A stretch of DNA of 64,000 bases from Allobosea sp. CS1GBMeth4 (GCF_900185715.1 NZ_FYAS01000025.1:62001-126000); one strand, 5' to 3'. Numbered from the stretch's first letter, positions 44,403 to 54,153 are shown. Program-made: numbers and translations. Notes: generated by a model from the letters alone, not told the origin.

Positions 44403-45728
44403 CTAGAAGCTCTCGCGCAGCCAGCGGCCGACGCGGGAGAAATAGCCGTCGCTCGCATGGGCGAAGAAGGACGCCCCCGCCCGCGGCTCGAAATGTTCGA
44501 CATGGGCGACCTGCGGATAGACCAGCAGGCCGACCGCCGCCGCGAAGGACGGCCCCTTGCCCGCCTCGGGCAGACCCTTGATTCCGAGCGGGCGGCCCGT
44601 GCGGACCTGGCCGCCGAGCACGCGCCGCGCCACCTCCGGCATGCCGGTGAGCTGGCAGGCGCCGCCGGTCAGGACGACGCGCCGCCCGGCCTCGGCCGAG
44701 AAGCCGGCCGCCTTCAGCCGGTCGCGCACCAGTTCGAGGATCTCCTCGACGCGCGGCCTGATGATCCTGACCAGGTGCGACTTCGACAGATGGTTCGGCA
44801 TGTCGCGCTCGTCGTCGTCGACCTGCGGCACCGCGATCATGTCGCGCTCGTCGGAAGGGCTGGCGATCGCCGAGCCGTGCAGCGTCTTCAGCCGCTCGGC
44901 CGCGGAGACCCGGGTCGAGAGCCCGCGCGCCACGTCCATGGTGATGTGGTTGCCGCCGACGGCGACCGCGTCGGCATGGGTCAGGTGGCCGCCGGAGAAG
45001 ACGCCGAGCGAGGTCGTGCCGCCGCCCATGTCGACCACGACGACGCCCATCTCGGCCTCGTCGTCGACCAGCACGGAGAGCCCCGCGGCATAGGGCGTCG
45101 CGACCACCGCCTCGACCTCGAGATGGCAGCGCTCGACCGCGAGCATGACGTTGCGCGCCGCCGCCGCTTCCGCCGCGACGACGTGCATGTCGACCGAGAG
45201 TGCCCCGCCGATCAGCCCGCGCGGGTCGAGCACGCCGGGCGAGCCGTCGAGCGCATAGCCGGTCGGCAGCGCATGCAGCACCGCCTTGCCCGGCCGGATG
45301 GCATGGGTCGCAGCGGCGGCGAGCACCCGCTTCACGTCGGAATCGCCGACCGAGCCGCCGCGCAGCTCGACGCTGGCCTGGTAATGCTGCGAGTTCAGCC
45401 GGCCGCCGGTCAGGTTGACGATCACCGACTGGACCTCGACCTTGGCCATGCGCTCGGCGGCGTCGACCGCGGCGCGGATGGCACGCTCGGCGCTTTCGAG
45501 ATCGATGATCGCCCCGCCCTTCAGGCCGAGCGAGCGCTGATGGCCGATGCCGATGATGCGCGCGACATGGGTGCGTCCGCGCAGGCGCTCGTTCGCCTCG
45601 GCCGGGTTGAGCTCGGCGATCAGGCAGACGACCTTGCTCGTGCCGATGTCCAGAATCGACAAGGTCGCGCTCTTGCGCGACGAAAGCGGCCGCATCCGCG
45701 GGGTCAGGCCTTGCGAGGTCAGGCTCAT
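44403..45728 (-). CDS. ftsA: Cell division protein FtsA
   Basis: 441-residue actin-like protein that anchors FtsZ to the membrane. Motifs: SILDIGTSKVVCLIAEL (phosphate 1), VVVDMGGGTTSLGVFSGGH (phosphate 2) and VVLTGGACQLTGM (adenosine). The C-terminal amphipathic helix FSRVGRWLRESF ends the protein and should bind the membrane. The start overlaps the ftsQ stop by four bases (45725-45728). Confidence 0.95.
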   Translation of the reverse strand: MSLTSQGLTPRMRPLSSRKSATLSILDIGTSKVVCLIAELNPAEANERLRGRTHVARIIGIGHQRSLGLKGGAIIDLESAERAIRAAVDAAERMAKVEVQSVIVNLTGGRLNSQHYQASVELRGGSVGDSDVKRVLAAAATHAIRPGKAVLHALPTGYALDGSPGVLDPRGLIGGALSVDMHVVAAEAAAARNVMLAVERCHLEVEAVVATPYAAGLSVLVDDEAEMGVVVVDMGGGTTSLGVFSGGHLTHADAVAVGGNHITMDVARGLSTRVSAAERLKTLHGSAIASPSDERDMIAVPQVDDDERDMPNHLSKSHLVRIIRPRVEEILELVRDRLKAAGFSAEAGRRVVLTGGACQLTGMPEVARRVLGGQVRTGRPLGIKGLPEAGKGPSFAAAVGLLVYPQVAHVEHFEPRAGASFFAHASDGYFSRVGRWLRESF

Positions 45729-46690
45729 GCCTCGCCGCCTTTCTTCTTGGCCTTGCTCTTGAGCTGCTCGGCCCGCGCGGTCGCGGCCTCTTCGGTCAGG
45801 CGCATGGTGACGCGGTCCGGCTGGCGCATGTCGATGGCGATCAGGTCCTTCTCGCTGATTCGGAAGTCCTGCTCGAGGCTGGCCAGGCGCTTCAGTGCCG
45901 CGCCGGCGCCCTGCTCCGGCAGCCTGACATCGGCGCCGCTGTCGAGCTTGAGGTTCCAGCGCCGGCCGGCGACGAGGCTGCCGGCGCGGATACGCGCGGC
46001 GAAGGGGCCGGCTTCGGCGAGCAGGGCGAGATAGTCCTTCGCCCTGAGATTGGCGTCGGCACCGACGACCAGGGGCAGATAGGCGAAGCGGCCATCGTCC
46101 ATCTTGTCGATCACGGTGCCGTCCTGCGCGATCAGGAAGAGATCGCCCTTGACCTGCCAGAGCGCGTAGGGCTCGCGCTCGACGAGGTTGATCGCGATCT
46201 CGCCGGGATAGAGCTTGCGGACCGAGGCCTCGCGGATCATCGGCGTCGCCTCGAGCCGCCTGCGCGCTTCGTCCGCGTCGAAGAAGGCGAGCGAGACCTT
46301 CGGATCGATGCCGGCCGCGACCAGCACCTCGATCTCCGAGAGCCCGCTCAGCCCGGAAATGGTGATGCGGTCGATGCCGAGCCCGACGAGCCGGGCGACT
46401 GCGTGCCTGGGCTCGCCATAGGTCTCGCGGAAGGTCTCGTAATGGCCGCCGAGGACGGCGCCGGTCGCACCCGCGAGCGTCAGGAAGCCGATCGCCAGCA
46501 GCGAGCCGAAGCCGCGCGGCAGCCGCTCGGCCAGCGGCACCGCGACGGCGCTGCGGCGCGAGCCGCGGAACCAGCGGCGCGAGCGCTCGCCGACGAGGAG
46601 CTGCGGCCCCGTCACGCGCATCGGCAGGTTGGCGCCGGCGAATGCCGGCTCCACCTTCACCGATTCAAGGAGGCGTCCTCCACGATCCAT
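45725..46690 (-). CDS. ftsQ: Cell division protein FtsQ
   Basis: 321-residue bitopic inner-membrane protein of the divisome. One transmembrane helix is at about 62-82 (GSLLAIGFLTLAGATGAVLG), followed by a POTRA domain (ITISGLSGLSEIEVLVAAGI) and the FtsQ beta domain. Two starts are possible. ATG 46690 lies inside ddl and reads MDRGGRLLES, which looks like other rhizobial FtsQ starts. A GTG at 46660 overlaps the ddl stop by four bases. I keep the longer form. Confidence 0.88.
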   Translation of the reverse strand: MDRGGRLLESVKVEPAFAGANLPMRVTGPQLLVGERSRRWFRGSRRSAVAVPLAERLPRGFGSLLAIGFLTLAGATGAVLGGHYETFRETYGEPRHAVARLVGLGIDRITISGLSGLSEIEVLVAAGIDPKVSLAFFDADEARRRLEATPMIREASVRKLYPGEIAINLVEREPYALWQVKGDLFLIAQDGTVIDKMDDGRFAYLPLVVGADANLRAKDYLALLAEAGPFAARIRAGSLVAGRRWNLKLDSGADVRLPEQGAGAALKRLASLEQDFRISEKDLIAIDMRQPDRVTMRLTEEAATARAEQLKSKAKKKGGEA

Positions 46691-47586
46691 CTGACGAGCT
46701 CACCGAAATTCATGCCCGCATGGGCGGCTAGTTCGGGCACCAGGCTAGTCTCGGTCATGCCCGGCTGCGTGTTGACTTCCAGCCAGACGAGCGTGTCGCT
46801 CGCGTCGTCGTAGCGGAAGTCTGAACGGCTGACGCCGCGGCATCCGATTGCTTGATGCGCCGTTAACGCACACTCTTCGATTTGGCGGTAAAGATTCGGT
46901 AAAATTTGCGCCGGGCAGATGTGGACCGAACCGCCTTTGGCATATTTGGCGTCGTAGTCGTAGAATTCGCCCGTCGCCGCCCGAATCTCCGTTACCCCCA
47001 AGGACTTGCCGTCCATCACCGCGCAGGTCAGCTCGCGCCCGGCGACGAAGCTTTCGGCCAGCATGGTCTCGCCGCAAGGCCAGTCTTGCCGGGCGATCTC
47101 CTGGGGCGGGTGCTCGCGGCCTTTCTTAACGATCACCACCCCGACCGAGGAGCCTTCGTCGACCGGCTTCAGCACATAGGGCGGCGGCAGGACATGGCGC
47201 CGGGCCGCCTCGAAGCGCGAGACCGTCACGCCCTGCGCCACCGGCACGCCGGCCGCCGCGACCACCGTCTTGGCCTTGTCCTTGCGGATGGCGAGCGCGG
47301 AAGCCAGCACGCCGGAATGAGTATAGGGGATGGCGAGAATCTCGAGCACGCCCTGGATCGTGCCGTCTTCGCCGTAACGGCCGTGCAGGGCGTTGAAGGC
47401 GACGTCGGGCCTCAGCCTCGCCAGCACCTCGGCGATGTCGCGGCCGACCTCGACGCGCGTGACGCGATAGCCGACGCCCTCCAGCGCCCGAGCACAGGCC
47501 GCGCCGCTGCTGAGGCTGACCTCACGCTCGACGGACCACCCGCCCATCAGCACTGCGACATGCTTGCCCATCAAGGTTCCTGACAC
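46657..47586 (-). CDS. ddl: D-alanine-D-alanine ligase
   Basis: 309-residue ATP-grasp ligase that makes the D-Ala-D-Ala dipeptide for MurF. It starts MGKHVAVLMGGWSVEREVSL (after a short leader; an alternative ATG lies at 47571). It contains GRYGEDGTIQGVLEILAIPY, PYVLKPVDEGSSVGV and LVWLEVNTQPGMTETSLVPE, the family motifs. It is the first gene of the ddl-ftsQ-ftsA-ftsZ unit, and a full CtrA-type site lies 34 bases upstream. Confidence 0.94.
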   Translation of the reverse strand: MSGTLMGKHVAVLMGGWSVEREVSLSSGAACARALEGVGYRVTRVEVGRDIAEVLARLRPDVAFNALHGRYGEDGTIQGVLEILAIPYTHSGVLASALAIRKDKAKTVVAAAGVPVAQGVTVSRFEAARRHVLPPPYVLKPVDEGSSVGVVIVKKGREHPPQEIARQDWPCGETMLAESFVAGRELTCAVMDGKSLGVTEIRAATGEFYDYDAKYAKGGSVHICPAQILPNLYRQIEECALTAHQAIGCRGVSRSDFRYDDASDTLVWLEVNTQPGMTETSLVPELAAHAGMNFGELVRWIVEDASLNR

Positions 47587-47619
47587 CGAACTCCCGGGTC
47601 CGAACCTGATCCGACATGG

Positions 47620-47634
47620 TTAACGACGCGTTAA
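47620..47634. promoter_or_regulatory. CtrA-type box upstream of ddl-ftsQAZ
   Basis: TTAACGACGCGTTAA: two TTAA halves exactly seven bases apart, the TTAA-N7-TTAA core recognised by the cell-cycle regulator CtrA. It is 34-48 bases before the ddl start, in the gap with the marR 3' end. Another TTAA is at 47651-47654. Confidence 0.6.
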
Positions 47635-47681
47635 CGATGCGCCGTCCCGGTTAATGTGGGGGTGTCTGTTGCGCGCCGGAC

Positions 47682-48197
47682 TCACTCCCCCTCGCGCGCG
47701 GCGACCTTGGCCAGCAGGGCCTTGAGCTGCTCGCGCTCCGCCCGGTCCAGCGCCGACAGCAGCGCCTCCTCCGTCGCCACATGCGAGGCCACGAGACGCT
47801 CGATCAGCGCGAACCCCGCTGGCGTCAGCACGATGCGCAGGCTGCGCCTGTCCTGCGGATCGGCCTGCCGGAGGATCAGCCCGCGCTTCTCCAGCCGGTC
47901 CAGCCGATTCGTCATCGCCGAGGTCGACAGCATCATGTCCTGGGCGAGCTCCGACGGCGTCAGGGAGCCGCCCCGCTCGCCCTGGCGGCGCAGCGTCATC
48001 AGAACGTCGAAACCGGCGAAGTCGAGATCCTCGCCGAGCAGATTGCGCCCGACGCCGAGGCGCACCCGCTCGGCCGCCCGCCAGATCGCGCCGCAAACCG
48101 CCATCGGGCTCGGGTCGATATCGGGCCGCGCCCGCCGCCATTGGGCGAGGATCGACTCGAGCCCGCCGCCCTGCTCCGTCCGATCAGCTTGACTCAT
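47682..48197 (-). CDS. MarR-family transcriptional regulator
   Basis: 171-residue winged-helix regulator. Core motifs: LTPSELAQDMMLSTSAMTNR (recognition helix), LEKRGLILRQADPQDRRSL (wing) and LTPAGFALIERL. It belongs to the broad MarR/SlyA group, which often senses phenolic compounds. Divergent from a drug/metabolite exporter gene at 48303, with a near-perfect AT-rich palindrome between, so it most likely represses both. Its 3' end points toward ddl, so both genes read leftward and marR could read through into ddl. Confidence 0.9.
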   Translation of the reverse strand: MSQADRTEQGGGLESILAQWRRARPDIDPSPMAVCGAIWRAAERVRLGVGRNLLGEDLDFAGFDVLMTLRRQGERGGSLTPSELAQDMMLSTSAMTNRLDRLEKRGLILRQADPQDRRSLRIVLTPAGFALIERLVASHVATEEALLSALDRAEREQLKALLAKVAAREGE

Positions 48198-48226
48198 GAA
48201 AATCCCAAGCCTAGTTGTCCTTCATC

Positions 48227-48250
48227 AGATAATTCGATATCAAATTATCT
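48227..48250. promoter_or_regulatory. MarR operator palindrome
   Basis: 24-base palindrome AGATAATT-CGATATCA-AATTATCT with one mismatched pair (positions 9 and 16). It begins 30 bases upstream of the marR start and lies 53 bases upstream of the exporter ATG. Its AT content stands out. Typical MarR dimer site. Confidence 0.65.
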
Positions 48251-48302
48251 TGCCTCGAATAAACTTACGCGCATGCCATCCACGATGCAAAGGGAGGCCG
48301 CG

Positions 48303-49223
48303 ATGGCCGACGGCAAGACCCGCATCCTGCTCGCGACGATCCTGGCGCCCTGCCTGTGGGGCTCGACCTATATCGTCTTCACCCAGACGCTTCCGGTCGA
48401 GCATCCGCTGCTGGTCGGGGCGCTGCGTGCGCTGCCGGCCGGCCTCCTCCTGATGCTGCTCGGTCCCGGCCTGCCGCCGCGCGACAGGCTCCTGCCGCTC
48501 GCCGTCATCGGCTTCGCCAATATCGGCCTGTTCTTCGGCATGCTCTTTCTCAGCGCCTCGCGCCTGCCGGGCGGGCTCGCAGCGACGCTCGGCTCCATGC
48601 AGCCGCTGCTCGTCGCCTTCCTCGCCTGGCCGCTCCTGCTGCGCCGCCCGCGCCTCGGCCAGGTGCTCGCCGCGCTCGCGGGCACCGTCGGCGTCGGCCT
48701 GCTGGTGATCGGCGACACGGTGCGGCTCGATGCGGTCGGCGTCGTCGCCGCGCTCGTCGGCGCCGCCTCGATGGCGACCGGCACCGTGCTGATCGAGCGC
48801 TGGGGCAGGGTCGGGACGCCGCTGGCGCTCGCCGCCTGGCAGCTCACGCTCGGCGGGCTTCTGCTCCTGCCGGTCGCGCTCGCAGTCGAAGGCCTGCCGC
48901 CGATGCCCACCCTGCGCAACCTCGCCGGCCTGAGCTATCTGGTCGTGATCGGCACCGCCCTCGCCTATTGGCTCTGGGTGCGTGGCATCGCCGCCATCGG
49001 CACGGGCGTCGCCTTCCTCAGCCTGCTCAGCCCGCTGGTCGCGACCTTCCTCGGCGCCGCCCTGCTCGGCGAATGGTTCACCCCCCGGCAATGGTTCGGC
49101 ATCGCCATCGTCTTCGGCTCGACCGTCGCCGGCATCATGCTGTCGCGGCGCAGGCCGGCTGCGCCGGTCGCTCCGGCTCAGGCCGCGACGCCGAGCCGCT
49201 TGATTTCCCAGTGCAGCTCGTAG
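48303..49223 (+). CDS. EamA-type (drug/metabolite) transporter
   Basis: 306-residue ten-helix transporter of the DMT superfamily, EamA/RhaT group, in the inner membrane. The start [20 protein letters not shown] and the duplicated second half ([20 protein letters not shown]) show the internal repeat. The ATG at 48303 follows AGGGAGG. Its last 46 bases overlap the convergent end of murB (from 49178), an uncommon arrangement. Probably regulated by the divergent MarR. Substrate unknown. Confidence 0.87.
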   Translation: MADGKTRILLATILAPCLWGSTYIVFTQTLPVEHPLLVGALRALPAGLLLMLLGPGLPPRDRLLPLAVIGFANIGLFFGMLFLSASRLPGGLAATLGSMQPLLVAFLAWPLLLRRPRLGQVLAALAGTVGVGLLVIGDTVRLDAVGVVAALVGAASMATGTVLIERWGRVGTPLALAAWQLTLGGLLLLPVALAVEGLPPMPTLRNLAGLSYLVVIGTALAYWLWVRGIAAIGTGVAFLSLLSPLVATFLGAALLGEWFTPRQWFGIAIVFGSTVAGIMLSRRRPAAPVAPAQAATPSRLISQCSS

Positions 49224-50101
49224 CCTGAATTCTCCCTGACGCGGCGGCGGACCTCTTCGCCCAGCCCCTCGATATCGGCGGCCGTCGCGCCGCCGGTGTT
49301 GATCAGGAAGTTGCAGTGCATCTCGGAGACCTGCGCCCCGCCGACGCGCAGACCCCGGCAACCGGCCGCGTCGATCAGCTGCCAGGCCTTTCCGCCCTCC
49401 GGATTCTTGAAGGTCGAGCCGCCGGTGCGTTCCTTGATCGGCTGCGCCGCCTCGCGCGCCGCCGTCACCCGCTCCATCTCGGCGAGGATCGCCGCCTGGT
49501 CGCCCGGGCGCCCCTGGAACAGGGCCGAGGTGAAGACGATGTCGCCCGGCGCCGCCGAGTTGCGGTAGGCGAAGCCCATATCGGCATGCGAGAGCGTCAC
49601 GATCTCGCCCTTGCGGGTGACGCCGCGCGCCTCGATCAGCACATCGGTGGTCTCGCCGCCATGCGCGCCGGCGTTCATGCGCAGCGCTCCGCCGATGCAG
49701 CCGGGAATGCCGCGATAGAAGGCGAGCCCGTCGAGCGAGGCGTCAGCCGCGGCGCGCGCCACCTTCACGTCCGGAACGGCCGTGCCGGCACGCAGCCGGT
49801 CGCCATCCTCGCGGGCGATCTCGCCGAAGGCCTTGCCGGCGAGGCGGATGACCAGGCCGGGAATGCCGCCGTCGCGCACGATCAGGTTCGAGCCGAGCCC
49901 GACCACGGTGACCGGGACCTCCGCCGGCAGCCTGCCGAGCAGATAGGCGAGATCGTCTTCGTCGGCCGGGGTGAACAGCACCTGCGCCGGGCCGCCGACG
50001 CGGAACCAGGTCAGCCCCGCCATCTCCTGATTGGCGAGCAGCCGCCCGCGCGTTTCGGGCGCGGCGGCGCGGATGTCGGGGGTCAGATCAGGGAACGGCA
50101 T
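49178..50101 (-). CDS. murB: UDP-N-acetylenolpyruvoylglucosamine reductase MurB
   Basis: 307-residue FAD enzyme making UDP-MurNAc from enolpyruvyl-UDP-GlcNAc. Motifs: [35 protein letters not shown] (FAD) and [20 protein letters not shown]. The catalytic Ser in [12 protein letters not shown] and a late Glu mark the type I enzyme. The gap to murC (201 bases) is filled by type C palindromic repeats. The 3' end overlaps the convergent EamA gene. Confidence 0.94.
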   Translation of the reverse strand: MPFPDLTPDIRAAAPETRGRLLANQEMAGLTWFRVGGPAQVLFTPADEDDLAYLLGRLPAEVPVTVVGLGSNLIVRDGGIPGLVIRLAGKAFGEIAREDGDRLRAGTAVPDVKVARAAADASLDGLAFYRGIPGCIGGALRMNAGAHGGETTDVLIEARGVTRKGEIVTLSHADMGFAYRNSAAPGDIVFTSALFQGRPGDQAAILAEMERVTAAREAAQPIKERTGGSTFKNPEGGKAWQLIDAAGCRGLRVGGAQVSEMHCNFLINTGGATAADIEGLGEEVRRRVRENSGYELHWEIKRLGVAA

Positions 50102-50118
50102 GGCAAAGCTCGCGCTGA

Positions 50119-50344
50119 CCCTTCTCCCCTTGCGGGAGAAGGTGGCCCGGCAAAGCCGGGTCGGATGAGGGGTCGCGCCGTCCGTTTTTCCGAAAGTCGA
50201 GAATGCCGCACGCCGTTGGCCGTAACCGTCGCGCGACCCCTCATCCGGCGCTATCGCGCCACCTTCTCCCGCAAGGGGAGAAGGGAAGCAAGAGGCAAGA
50301 CGTCAGCGCTTCGCGCTGCCACCTTCTCCCCCGAGGGGAGAAGG
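50119..50344. repeat. Large type C palindrome cluster between murC and murB
   Basis: CCCTTCTCCCC...GGGAGAAGGTGG and GACCCCTCATCCGG at the left (50119-50178) face their reverse complements at the right (50231-50285), forming a palindrome near 165 bases. A third copy, GCCACCTTCTCCC...GGGGAGAAGG (50318-50344), overlaps the murC end and its stop codon. Confidence 0.85.
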
Positions 50345-51742
50345 AAGAGAGGCGAGCTCGCCCGGCAGGGCATAGGCCCATTGCGTGATGTTCCCCGCGC
50401 CCAGGCAGACGACGTAATCACCCGGACCGGCGAGCGCCGCGACCATGCCGGCGAGCTTGTCGGAGGCTTCGAGCGGCAGGGCGTGGCGATGCCCGCGCGC
50501 CTTGATCGCCGCCACCAGCGAGTCGCGGTCGGCGCCCGCGATCGGCTGCTCGCCGGCCGCGTAGACGTCGGCGACGATCACCGTATCGGCATCGTTGAAG
50601 CAGGCGGCGAAGTCGGCGAACAGGCTCGACAGCCGGCTGTAGCGATGCGGCTGCATCACCGCGATCACCTTGCCCCTGGTCGAGGCGCGCGCCGCCTTGA
50701 GCACGGCCGCGATCTCGACCGGGTGGTGGCCGTAATCGTCGAAGATCAGCGCGCCGTTCCATTCGCCGGTCTTGGTGAACCGGCGCTTCACGCCGCCGAA
50801 ACCGGCGAGCGCCTCGCGGATCGTCTGCACCGGCACGCCGAGATCATAGGCGACGGCGACCGCCGCCGTGGCGTTGAGCGCGTTGTGATGGCCCGGCATC
50901 GGCATGACGAGGTCACGCACCACTTCCTCGCGGCCGCGCTTGCGGTCGCGGATCAGCAGCGTGAACTGCGACCGGCCGCCGGTCAGGTCGATGTCGAGCA
51001 GGCGGAAATCGGCCTGAGGGTTCTCGCCATAGGTGATGACGCGCCGGTCCTCGATCTGCCCGACCAGCTCCTGCACGCTCGGATGGTCGATGCACATCAC
51101 CGCGAAGCCGTAGAAAGGCAGGTTGTCCACGAAGGAGCGGAAGGCCGCCTTGATCGCATCGAACGAGCCGAAATGGTCGAGATGCTCCGGGTCGATATTG
51201 GTGATGATCGCGACGTCCGCCGGCAGCTTCAGGAAGGTGCCGTCGGATTCGTCGGCCTCGACCACCATCCAGTCGCTCTCGCCCATGCGGGCATTGGTGC
51301 CGTAGGCGTTGATGATGCCGCCATTGATCACGGTCGGGTCGAGCCCGCCCTTCTCGAGCAGGGTCGCGACCAGCGAGGTCGTCGTCGTCTTGCCATGCGT
51401 GCCGGCGATGGCGACGCAGGATTTCAGCCGCATCAGCTCGGCCAGCATCTCGGCGCGGCGCACCACCGGCAGGCGCTTCTCGCGCGCCGCCATCAATTCC
51501 GGATTGTCGCGCTTGATCGCGGTCGAGACCACCACCACCTCGGCCTCGCCGATATTGCCGGCGGCATGGCCGACGAAGGTCCTGATGCCCTTGTCGGCGA
51601 GGCGGCGGACATTGGCGTTGTCGGAGGCGTCCGAGCCCTGCACCTCGTAGCCGAGATTGTGCAGCACCTCGGCGATGCCGGACATGCCGATGCCGCCGAT
51701 GCCGACGAAATGGATGGAGCCGAGCTTCGGCGGCAGCTTCAT
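50303..51742 (-). CDS. murC: UDP-N-acetylmuramate-L-alanine ligase MurC
   Basis: 479-residue Mur ligase that adds L-Ala to UDP-MurNAc. N-terminal [14 protein letters not shown] binds the UDP part; the ATP loop is [12 protein letters not shown] (about 111-122); [10 protein letters not shown] and MQPHRYSR are also typical. The C-terminal stretch [14 protein letters not shown] is not Mur-like; it is translated from a type C repeat, which also supplies the stop codon. Start ATG 51742, 22 bases after the murG stop. Confidence 0.94.
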   Translation of the reverse strand: MKLPPKLGSIHFVGIGGIGMSGIAEVLHNLGYEVQGSDASDNANVRRLADKGIRTFVGHAAGNIGEAEVVVVSTAIKRDNPELMAAREKRLPVVRRAEMLAELMRLKSCVAIAGTHGKTTTTSLVATLLEKGGLDPTVINGGIINAYGTNARMGESDWMVVEADESDGTFLKLPADVAIITNIDPEHLDHFGSFDAIKAAFRSFVDNLPFYGFAVMCIDHPSVQELVGQIEDRRVITYGENPQADFRLLDIDLTGGRSQFTLLIRDRKRGREEVVRDLVMPMPGHHNALNATAAVAVAYDLGVPVQTIREALAGFGGVKRRFTKTGEWNGALIFDDYGHHPVEIAAVLKAARASTRGKVIAVMQPHRYSRLSSLFADFAACFNDADTVIVADVYAAGEQPIAGADRDSLVAAIKARGHRHALPLEASDKLAGMVAALAGPGDYVVCLGAGNITQWAYALPGELASLPSPLGGEGGSAKR

Positions 51743-51764
51743 GATGTGTCGCGTCCCGAGACAG

Positions 51765-52865
51765 TCAGTGTTGGGCGGTCTGCAGCACGAGCCGCGCCAG
51801 GCGGTCGGCCGCATCCGGTATGCCCGCGCTCTTGGCGGCCTCGGCCATCGCCGTCAAGCGCGACGGCTCGGCAAGGAGTGCGGACAGCTCGCCGGCGAGG
51901 CGCCGCGGCGAGAAATCGCTCTGCAGAATCATCATCGCCCCGCCCGCTCTGGCGAGCACGGCGGCGTTGGCGGCCTGGTCCTGGTCGAGCGAACCCGGCA
52001 GCGGCACCAGCAGCGACGGACGGCCGATCACCGAGAGCTCGGCGACGGTCGAGGCGCCGGAGCGCGCGACCACCAGATGCGATGCCGCCATCCGCGCCGG
52101 CAGGTCCTTGAAGAACGGTGCGATCTCGCACCGGATGCCGAGCGAGGTGTAGATCTTGCGCACCCGGTCGTCGTCCTCGGAGCGCGCCTGCTGGACGATC
52201 GAGAGCCGCGCCCGCTCCTCCGGCGAGAGCAACTGGATGGCGGGGGGCACGATGTCGGCCATCACGCGCGCGCCCTGGCTGCCGCCGAAGACGAGGAGGT
52301 TGAGCCGCCCCTCCGGCGCGGGATAGGGCGAGGCCGCCGCGATCACGGCCGGGCGCACGGGGTTGCCGACCTGCGTGCACTTGGCCGCCTGGGCGGGGGT
52401 GAGGCCGCCGACCTCGGCGAAGCCGGTGGCGATCGCTCTGACCCGGCCGGCGAGGAAGCGATTGGCCCGGCCGATCACCGCGTTCTGCTCGTGCACCATG
52501 GCCGGCACGCCCATCAGCGTTGCGGCGAAGACCGGCGGCACCGTCGGGTAGCCGCCGAAGCCGACGACGATGGCGGGCTTCAGCCGCTTGATCGCCTGGC
52601 GCGCCGCCAGCACGCCGCGCAGCAGGACGAGCGCGGCCTTCGCCATCGCCACCGGCGACTTGCCCGAGGGCGTCGCCGCCGGCACGGCATGGATCGATTC
52701 GGCCGGGAAATTGCCGGCATAGTCGGCGGCGCGCGTATCGGTGATCAGCGCCACCCTGACGCCGTGGCCGTGCAGGGCATGGCTCAGCGCCTCGGCCGGG
52801 AAGAGATGCCCGCCCGTGCCGCCGGCGGCGAGCATGACGAGCGGCGCCTGTCCCCCGGCGCTCAT
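51765..52865 (-). CDS. murG: MurG glycosyltransferase (lipid II synthesis)
   Basis: 366-residue peripheral membrane GT28 enzyme that adds GlcNAc to lipid I. GGTGGH at 15-20 and [20 protein letters not shown] are the acceptor-side motifs; [19 protein letters not shown] and [20 protein letters not shown] bind UDP-GlcNAc. The ATG overlaps the ftsW stop by four bases, and murC follows 22 bases later, so the three are tightly coupled. Confidence 0.95.
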   Translation of the reverse strand: MSAGGQAPLVMLAAGGTGGHLFPAEALSHALHGHGVRVALITDTRAADYAGNFPAESIHAVPAATPSGKSPVAMAKAALVLLRGVLAARQAIKRLKPAIVVGFGGYPTVPPVFAATLMGVPAMVHEQNAVIGRANRFLAGRVRAIATGFAEVGGLTPAQAAKCTQVGNPVRPAVIAAASPYPAPEGRLNLLVFGGSQGARVMADIVPPAIQLLSPEERARLSIVQQARSEDDDRVRKIYTSLGIRCEIAPFFKDLPARMAASHLVVARSGASTVAELSVIGRPSLLVPLPGSLDQDQAANAAVLARAGGAMMILQSDFSPRRLAGELSALLAEPSRLTAMAEAAKSAGIPDAADRLARLVLQTAQH

Positions 52866-54001
52866 GGGCGGCGCCCCGTCTCGCTGAGGCTTTCCGCTCG
52901 CGGCCGCTTGCGGGTCAGCGCCAGCAGGAAGCCGGTGCCGAGCGCCAGCGAGATCAGCGAGGAGCCGCCATAGGAGATGAACGGCAAGGTCATGCCCTTG
53001 GCCGGCATCATGTGCAGGTTCACCATCATGTTGATCGCCGCCTGGATGCCGAAGAGCAAGGCGAGGCCGGTGACGCCGAGGCGCACGAACGGATCCTCGG
53101 CGCGCTGCGCCACGAACAGCGCCCGCAGCACGATGATCGCGAAGAGCAGCACCAGCACCATGCAGACGACGATGCCGAACTCCTCCGCCGTCACCGCGAA
53201 GATGAAGTCGGTATGGGCGTCGGGCAGGATGCGCTTCACCGTGCCCTCGCCCGGGCCTTTGCCGAACCAGCCGCCCTGGGCGAAGCTCTCCAGCGCCGTG
53301 TCGACCTGGAAGGTGTCGCCCGAGCCCTTGTCCATGAAGCGCTCGATGCGGGCGCGCACATGCGGCACGAGCTCATAGGCGATGAACAGGCCGACGGCGC
53401 CGATGCCGCCCAGCCCCATCACCCAGAACCAGTGCAATCCGGCGACGAAGAACAGCCCGGCCCAGACCAGGGTGATCAGGATGGTCTGGCCGAAATCGGG
53501 CTGCAGCACCAGCGGCACGATGGTGATCGGCAGGAGCAGGAAGGCGATGATCGTGCCCGGCAGGTCGGGCCGGCGGTGCCCCTCGGCGAAGGCCCAGGCG
53601 GCGAGCACGACGAAGGCCGGCTTGAGGAATTCCGAGGGCTGCACCGAGCCGAGCGGGCCGAGCGTCAGCCAGCGCTTGGCGCCCTTGACCTCGACGCCGA
53701 AATAGAGCGTGCCGACCACGCCGGCGAGCGACATCAGGAAGATGATCAGCGCGATCCGGCGCACCTGGCGCGGCGCCAGCAGCGAGGTCGAGAGGAAGAT
53801 CGCCAGCGCCACCAGCAGATAGACCACCTGGCGGTTGACGAAATGGAAGGTCGAGAGGCCCAGCCGCTCGGCGACGGGCGGCCCGCCCGCCATCAGCAGC
53901 ACCACGCCGGAGACCATGAGCGCTACCAGCGTCGTCAGGATGACGCGGTCGATCGACCACCACCAGCGGCCGCTCAGGCTGGGTTCCGCGCGCGAGACCA
54001 T
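52862..54001 (-). CDS. ftsW: Septal peptidoglycan polymerase FtsW
   Basis: 379-residue SEDS-family glycosyltransferase with about ten membrane helices, working with FtsI. Markers: PLGSVQPSEFLKPAFVVLAA, VLQPDFGQTILITLVWAGLF, and LPFISYGGSSLISLALGTGF near the end. The upstream gene is not murD as usual, but an accessory cassette; the gap to that cassette carries a GGTTAACC motif. Confidence 0.95.
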   Translation of the reverse strand: MVSRAEPSLSGRWWWSIDRVILTTLVALMVSGVVLLMAGGPPVAERLGLSTFHFVNRQVVYLLVALAIFLSTSLLAPRQVRRIALIIFLMSLAGVVGTLYFGVEVKGAKRWLTLGPLGSVQPSEFLKPAFVVLAAWAFAEGHRRPDLPGTIIAFLLLPITIVPLVLQPDFGQTILITLVWAGLFFVAGLHWFWVMGLGGIGAVGLFIAYELVPHVRARIERFMDKGSGDTFQVDTALESFAQGGWFGKGPGEGTVKRILPDAHTDFIFAVTAEEFGIVVCMVLVLLFAIIVLRALFVAQRAEDPFVRLGVTGLALLFGIQAAINMMVNLHMMPAKGMTLPFISYGGSSLISLALGTGFLLALTRKRPRAESLSETGRRP

Positions 54002-54069
54002 CGTTCCAAGGCTCCGTACCGAGCAGGCAGATGGGGGCGCCCGCTCCGACGAATCACTCTGTCAATGAA

Positions 54070-54077
54070 TGGTTAAC
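54070..54077 (-). promoter_or_regulatory. CtrA half-site upstream of ftsW
   Basis: TTAACCAT read leftward (within the palindrome GGTTAACC at 54072-54079), about 70 bases before the ftsW start. A separate promoter for ftsW would make sense here, because the cassette breaks the operon. The second half-site is missing. Confidence 0.3.
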
Positions 54078-54153
54078 CGATTGATTCCGAGGCGAGCTTT
54101 GCCCCCAAGGGGCTAGTGTGCTCGGAGACTTGTAGCAATGCGGCCTTGCAAGC

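Noticed and set aside
49316..52111. Open frame of about 930 codons antisense to murB, murC and murG
   Set aside because: It would overlap three essential genes and runs through palindromic repeats; no domain is visible.
54061..54066. TTGACA hexamer (leftward) upstream of ftsW as a -35 box
   Set aside because: At 17 bases spacing the -10 position reads CGGGCG, which does not fit, so no promoter is claimed.
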